From contig JAHHIJ010000028.1 of the NCBI GenBank assembly GCA_019358985.1, positions 1 through 64,000 on the forward strand: 64,000 bases of DNA. Direction: 5' to 3'. This document shows positions 61,617 through 64,000 of the stretch, in pieces. The notes under the pieces were generated by a model, which was not told the DNA's origin, did no database searches, and worked only from the letters and a program-made list of their open reading frames with translations. This DNA is from Tolypothrix brevis GSE-NOS-MK-07-07A (GTDB lineage: Bacteria; Cyanobacteriota; Cyanobacteriia; Cyanobacteriales; Nostocaceae). Positions within the stretch are counted from its first letter, which is position 1; the number at the start of each line of letters is the position of its first letter. The position numbers and the translations under genes are program-made.

Positions 61617-63479
61617 TTATCCTTGGCATAAAGGAATTACAATCATAAATTCAGCGCCGGTTCCTGGTTGTGAAATACATTCCAAAGAGCCGCTATGCCG
61701 ATCGCTTATAATCTGGTAGCTAATGGAAAGCCCCATCCCAGTTCCTTTCCCAATCGCTTTGGTGGTAAAGAAAGGGTCAAATAATCGCGCTTTTACGGCA
61801 GATGGTATACCCAATCCATTATCGGCAATGCTAATTTTGACGCGATCGCCCTCCAGAAGTTCCGTACAAATACGAATCTGCGGGTTTGTCAATTTTTCAG
61901 GCTCATTTACTAACGACTCATCCAAAGCATCGATAGCATTCGCCAAAATATTCATAAATACTTGGTTGAGTTGTCCGGCATAACATTCCACTAAAGGTAA
62001 ATTAGCATATTCTTTGATCACTTCAATCGCTATACGGTCAGGTTTAACTTTGATGCGATGATCTAAAATCATTAGCGTGCTGTCAAGTCCTTCATGGATA
62101 TCTACTTTTTTCATCTCTGCTTCATCCATGCGGGAAAAGGTGCGTAGAGATAAGACAATTTCCCGAATGCGCTCTGCACCAACTTTCATTGATTTGAGAA
62201 GTTTGCGTAAGTCCTCTATCAAGAAATTTAAGTCTATATCTTCAATTAATTCTTGAATTTCGGGAACCGGATCGCCATAATGTTGCTCATATAACTGTAC
62301 TAATCTTAATAAATCTTCGATGTAGTTGTTAGCAAAAGTAAGGTTGCCGAAAATAAAATTGACAGGGTTATTGATTTCGTGAGCAACACCTGCTAAAAGT
62401 TGACCTAAACCAGACATTTTCTCGCTTTGAATAAGTTGTATTTGTGTGCGTTGAAGTTCTTTGAGAGTGTTTTGTAGGTCTTCTGCTTGTTGCTTTAACT
62501 GAATTTCTACTCGTTTGCGATCGCTAATATTAAATGTTGTCCCCACCAATCGATAAATTCTACCTTCGCTGTCTTCAAGGGGATTAATTGTAGTCAACCA
62601 CCAACTTTCTTCACCAAAGAAAGTCAAGCATTCTTCATAACTAATAGACTTAGCTGCTTCTTGGCAGCTTACGAAGTTCCGACGCACTTCTGCACCTTCA
62701 ATTGCACCATGTACAGACTCAGGTGTTTTACCTATTACCTCAGCGCTACTTAGTCCACTGGCGCGTTCTGTAGCTGCGCTCCAACCAACATAGCAAAAGT
62801 CACCATCTTTGAGAACATCGATCACAAATATAGGATTTTCCGAGCCATCAAAGACTGTGCGAAGGAATTCTTTTTGCTGTTGCAGTTGACTTTCTACTAG
62901 TTTGCGTTGCGTAGCTTGCCGATAGGCATAGCTGATGTCTTCGGCTGTAACAAGAATACCTACCACATTACCCTCAGCATCCAGCAGAGGAATTTTATTA
63001 GTATCTACCCATCCTTCCTTGCCATCAGCCGTCTTTAGTGGCTCAATGATATGTAATTCTGCCACACCAGATTCCATCACACGGCGATCGCATTCTCGAA
63101 ACCACTCAGTTTCTTCTTTTTTCCAAGGCAAATCATAGTCACTCTTGCCAATAATATTTTCTGGCAAACCTAAACCTGCAATAGAGGCAAATTTTTGGTT
63201 ACAGCCAAGAAATAGAGAATTTCTGTCTTTCCAAAAAATTAACTGCGGGATGCTATCCATTGCCAACTGCAAAAACTGTTCTGACGATCGCAGTTGATTT
63301 TCTATCTCGATGCGTTTTTTAATTTCTTCCTTCAACTCAACAACCATGCGATTGAGTTCAGCAGTGCGTTCTTCTACCCTGGCTTCTAATTCCTCATTTA
63401 ATTCCTGTCTCGGTGGACAATTATTGCTGAGTACATTTATTTGAGACACAGACTCATTTCTGTTGTTATCGTTTTGCAT
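61617..63479 (-). CDS. PAS-domain sensor histidine kinase
   Basis: A 620-residue soluble kinase. After an N-terminal coiled coil (about 22-65) come two PAS domains (about 67-190 and 205-325), a coiled linker (RKRVEIQLKQQAEDLQNTLK), a HisKA domain with the phospho-His in LAGVAHEINNPVNFIFGN (about 365-382), and a complete HATPase (N box NILANAIDAL, G boxes SIADNGLGIP and GKGTGMGLS). It has no membrane segment. It lies close to the response-regulator PP2C and STAS genes and may feed that unit. The same HisKA sub-type occurs in the truncated gene at 48467. Confidence 0.92.
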   Translation of the reverse strand: MQNDNNRNESVSQINVLSNNCPPRQELNEELEARVEERTAELNRMVVELKEEIKKRIEIENQLRSSEQFLQLAMDSIPQLIFWKDRNSLFLGCNQKFASIAGLGLPENIIGKSDYDLPWKKEETEWFRECDRRVMESGVAELHIIEPLKTADGKEGWVDTNKIPLLDAEGNVVGILVTAEDISYAYRQATQRKLVESQLQQQKEFLRTVFDGSENPIFVIDVLKDGDFCYVGWSAATERASGLSSAEVIGKTPESVHGAIEGAEVRRNFVSCQEAAKSISYEECLTFFGEESWWLTTINPLEDSEGRIYRLVGTTFNISDRKRVEIQLKQQAEDLQNTLKELQRTQIQLIQSEKMSGLGQLLAGVAHEINNPVNFIFGNLTFANNYIEDLLRLVQLYEQHYGDPVPEIQELIEDIDLNFLIEDLRKLLKSMKVGAERIREIVLSLRTFSRMDEAEMKKVDIHEGLDSTLMILDHRIKVKPDRIAIEVIKEYANLPLVECYAGQLNQVFMNILANAIDALDESLVNEPEKLTNPQIRICTELLEGDRVKISIADNGLGIPSAVKARLFDPFFTTKAIGKGTGMGLSISYQIISDRHSGSLECISQPGTGAEFMIVIPLCQG

Positions 63480-63606
63480 ACTCTAAGTCCTTTGTGCTAG
63501 CGTTACATCCACCAATAGAAGTAAATTCGATACACCATTGTTGTAACTTTCAAGGCGATCGCTTCTAGTTTACTATTCCCAATCTTTTTAATTTGTCAAC
63601 ATTTTA

Positions 63607-63702
63607 ATTAGACATCGACCGAATTGAACTATGCGTTGTCCCAAACCCTTGTAGAGACGTAGCACAGAATAGTCTCTACATTGTTTTCTGGAGATGTCTA
63701 TT
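63607..63702. repeat. Family A element, opposite orientation
   Basis: ATTAGACATCGACCGAATTGAACTATGCG, AAACCCTTGTAGAGACGTAGCAC, then TTTTCTGGAGATGTCTA. The hairpin core has decayed (GTAGCACAGAATAGTC). Confidence 0.8.
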
Positions 63703-63774
63703 GGTATTAGTGGTTAGTTGATGGTTGTGAGGATAATCCCCCTTGTCCCCCTTGTCCCCCCCCTCTCCCCTCTC

Positions 63775-64000
63775 TCAAACTAAACTGACTTTAGCTCGAT
63801 AAAGCAACCTATCACCTTGACGGTAGCCTGTATAACGTATCTTGACTTTTTCTCCAGGTTGTGCAGTGCCTTCCATCAATTGATGTATCTGGGGATCATA
63901 GGATAATTCTGCTCCCACGGGTGCGATCGCTTCCACTTTCCATTCTTGTAATAATTTTTCTAAAGGTTTTTGTACCAAAGGCAATATTTTTACCGCTGCT
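63775..64000 (-). CDS. GrpE-like protein, C-terminal part only
   Basis: The reading frame runs off the right edge, so only the last 75 residues are visible. The end EKVKIRYTGYRQGDRLLYRAKVSLV resembles the C-terminal beta-strand domain of cyanobacterial GrpE-like nucleotide-exchange proteins (compare GY..GDR.LR.A.V). HQLMEGTAQPGEKV fits the region before it. It could be the main GrpE or a second paralogue. A dnaK gene may lie beyond the edge. The identification is tentative because the helical N-terminal part is missing. Confidence 0.5.
   Translation of the reverse strand, partial: AAVKILPLVQKPLEKLLQEWKVEAIAPVGAELSYDPQIHQLMEGTAQPGEKVKIRYTGYRQGDRLLYRAKVSLV

Overview
The window comes from a filamentous, probably heterocyst-forming cyanobacterium (Nostocales; a Calothrix/Tolypothrix/Scytonema-like relative is my inference). 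The evidence is a phycocyanin operon, psb28, light-dependent protochlorophyllide reductase, a Ycf66 gene, a plastoglobulin gene, many GCGATCGC (HIP1) octamers, heptameric short tandem repeats (STRR) and a 6S RNA gene directly after purK. Most of the sequence is ordinary chromosome, with scattered accessory genes and a heavy load of short non-autonomous inverted-repeat elements.

Layout. 0.7-4.9 kb: a phycocyanin operon (cpcB, cpcA, intergenic attenuator hairpin, cpcE, cpcF, a 79-aa coiled-coil protein and an NblB-like HEAT-repeat protein) with no linker genes. 5.5-8.2 kb: a phosphoribulokinase paralogue, radC, a small unknown gene and tRNA-Val(CAC). 9.5-11.5 kb: a lumenal pentapeptide protein, purK and 6S RNA. 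11.8-16.3 kb: a catalytic/non-catalytic M16 peptidase pair, a repeat-rich peptidoglycan-binding protein and a holin-IV-like membrane protein. 16.5-26.2 kb, mostly minus strand: a CbiG C-terminal protein, MoeB-rhodanese with a JAMM peptidase, a GxxExxY gene between inverted repeats, two exported beta-carbonic anhydrases, a NatE/LivF-type ATPase, a ferredoxin gene between 62-bp inverted repeats, hisZ, a DnaJ-TPR protein and an inositol monophosphatase. 26.2-44.7 kb: a nuclease lipoprotein, a 2Fe-2S ferredoxin, tRNA-Ser(GGA), an EAL protein, cobM, lgt, coaD, ycf66, tldE/tldD, cysS, a His-rich CobW GTPase, psb28, moaB and mraY, interrupted by three decaying or inserted Rpn-family (PD-(D/E)XK) genes. 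45-54 kb: plastoglobulin, a solute-binding lipoprotein, a truncated histidine kinase, a TPR protein, LPOR, a LysR regulator and map. 54.2-58.7 kb: an accessory patch with a DM9/DUF3421 secreted protein, an IS607 element whose tnpB is fused in frame to the end of an IS701-type transposase, hicB with a dead hicA, Uma2 and an unknown membrane protein. 59-64 kb: a DUF1350 protein, a response-regulator/PP2C phosphatase facing a STAS protein, a PAS histidine kinase and a GrpE-like fragment at the edge.

How the genes fit together. cpcB/cpcA encode antenna subunits. CpcE/CpcF attach the bilin to CpcA, and the HEAT protein at the end of the operon may act in bilin handling or phycobilisome turnover. 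The RR-PP2C, STAS and histidine-kinase genes look like one partner-switching signalling unit. MoeB-rhodanese plus JAMM resembles a sulfur-carrier activation/processing pair.

The strongest unusual signals are the in-frame TnpB::IS701 chimera, the decayed hicA beside an intact hicB, the dtd gene cut down to its last 60 codons at an Rpn gene, a duplicated tldE 3' end flanking a frameshifted Rpn gene, two genes enclosed by inverted repeats (GxxExxY and a ferredoxin), a small-element insertion nested in another with a target duplication, and two candidate small RNAs. All family calls come from reading the translations; no database search was run.
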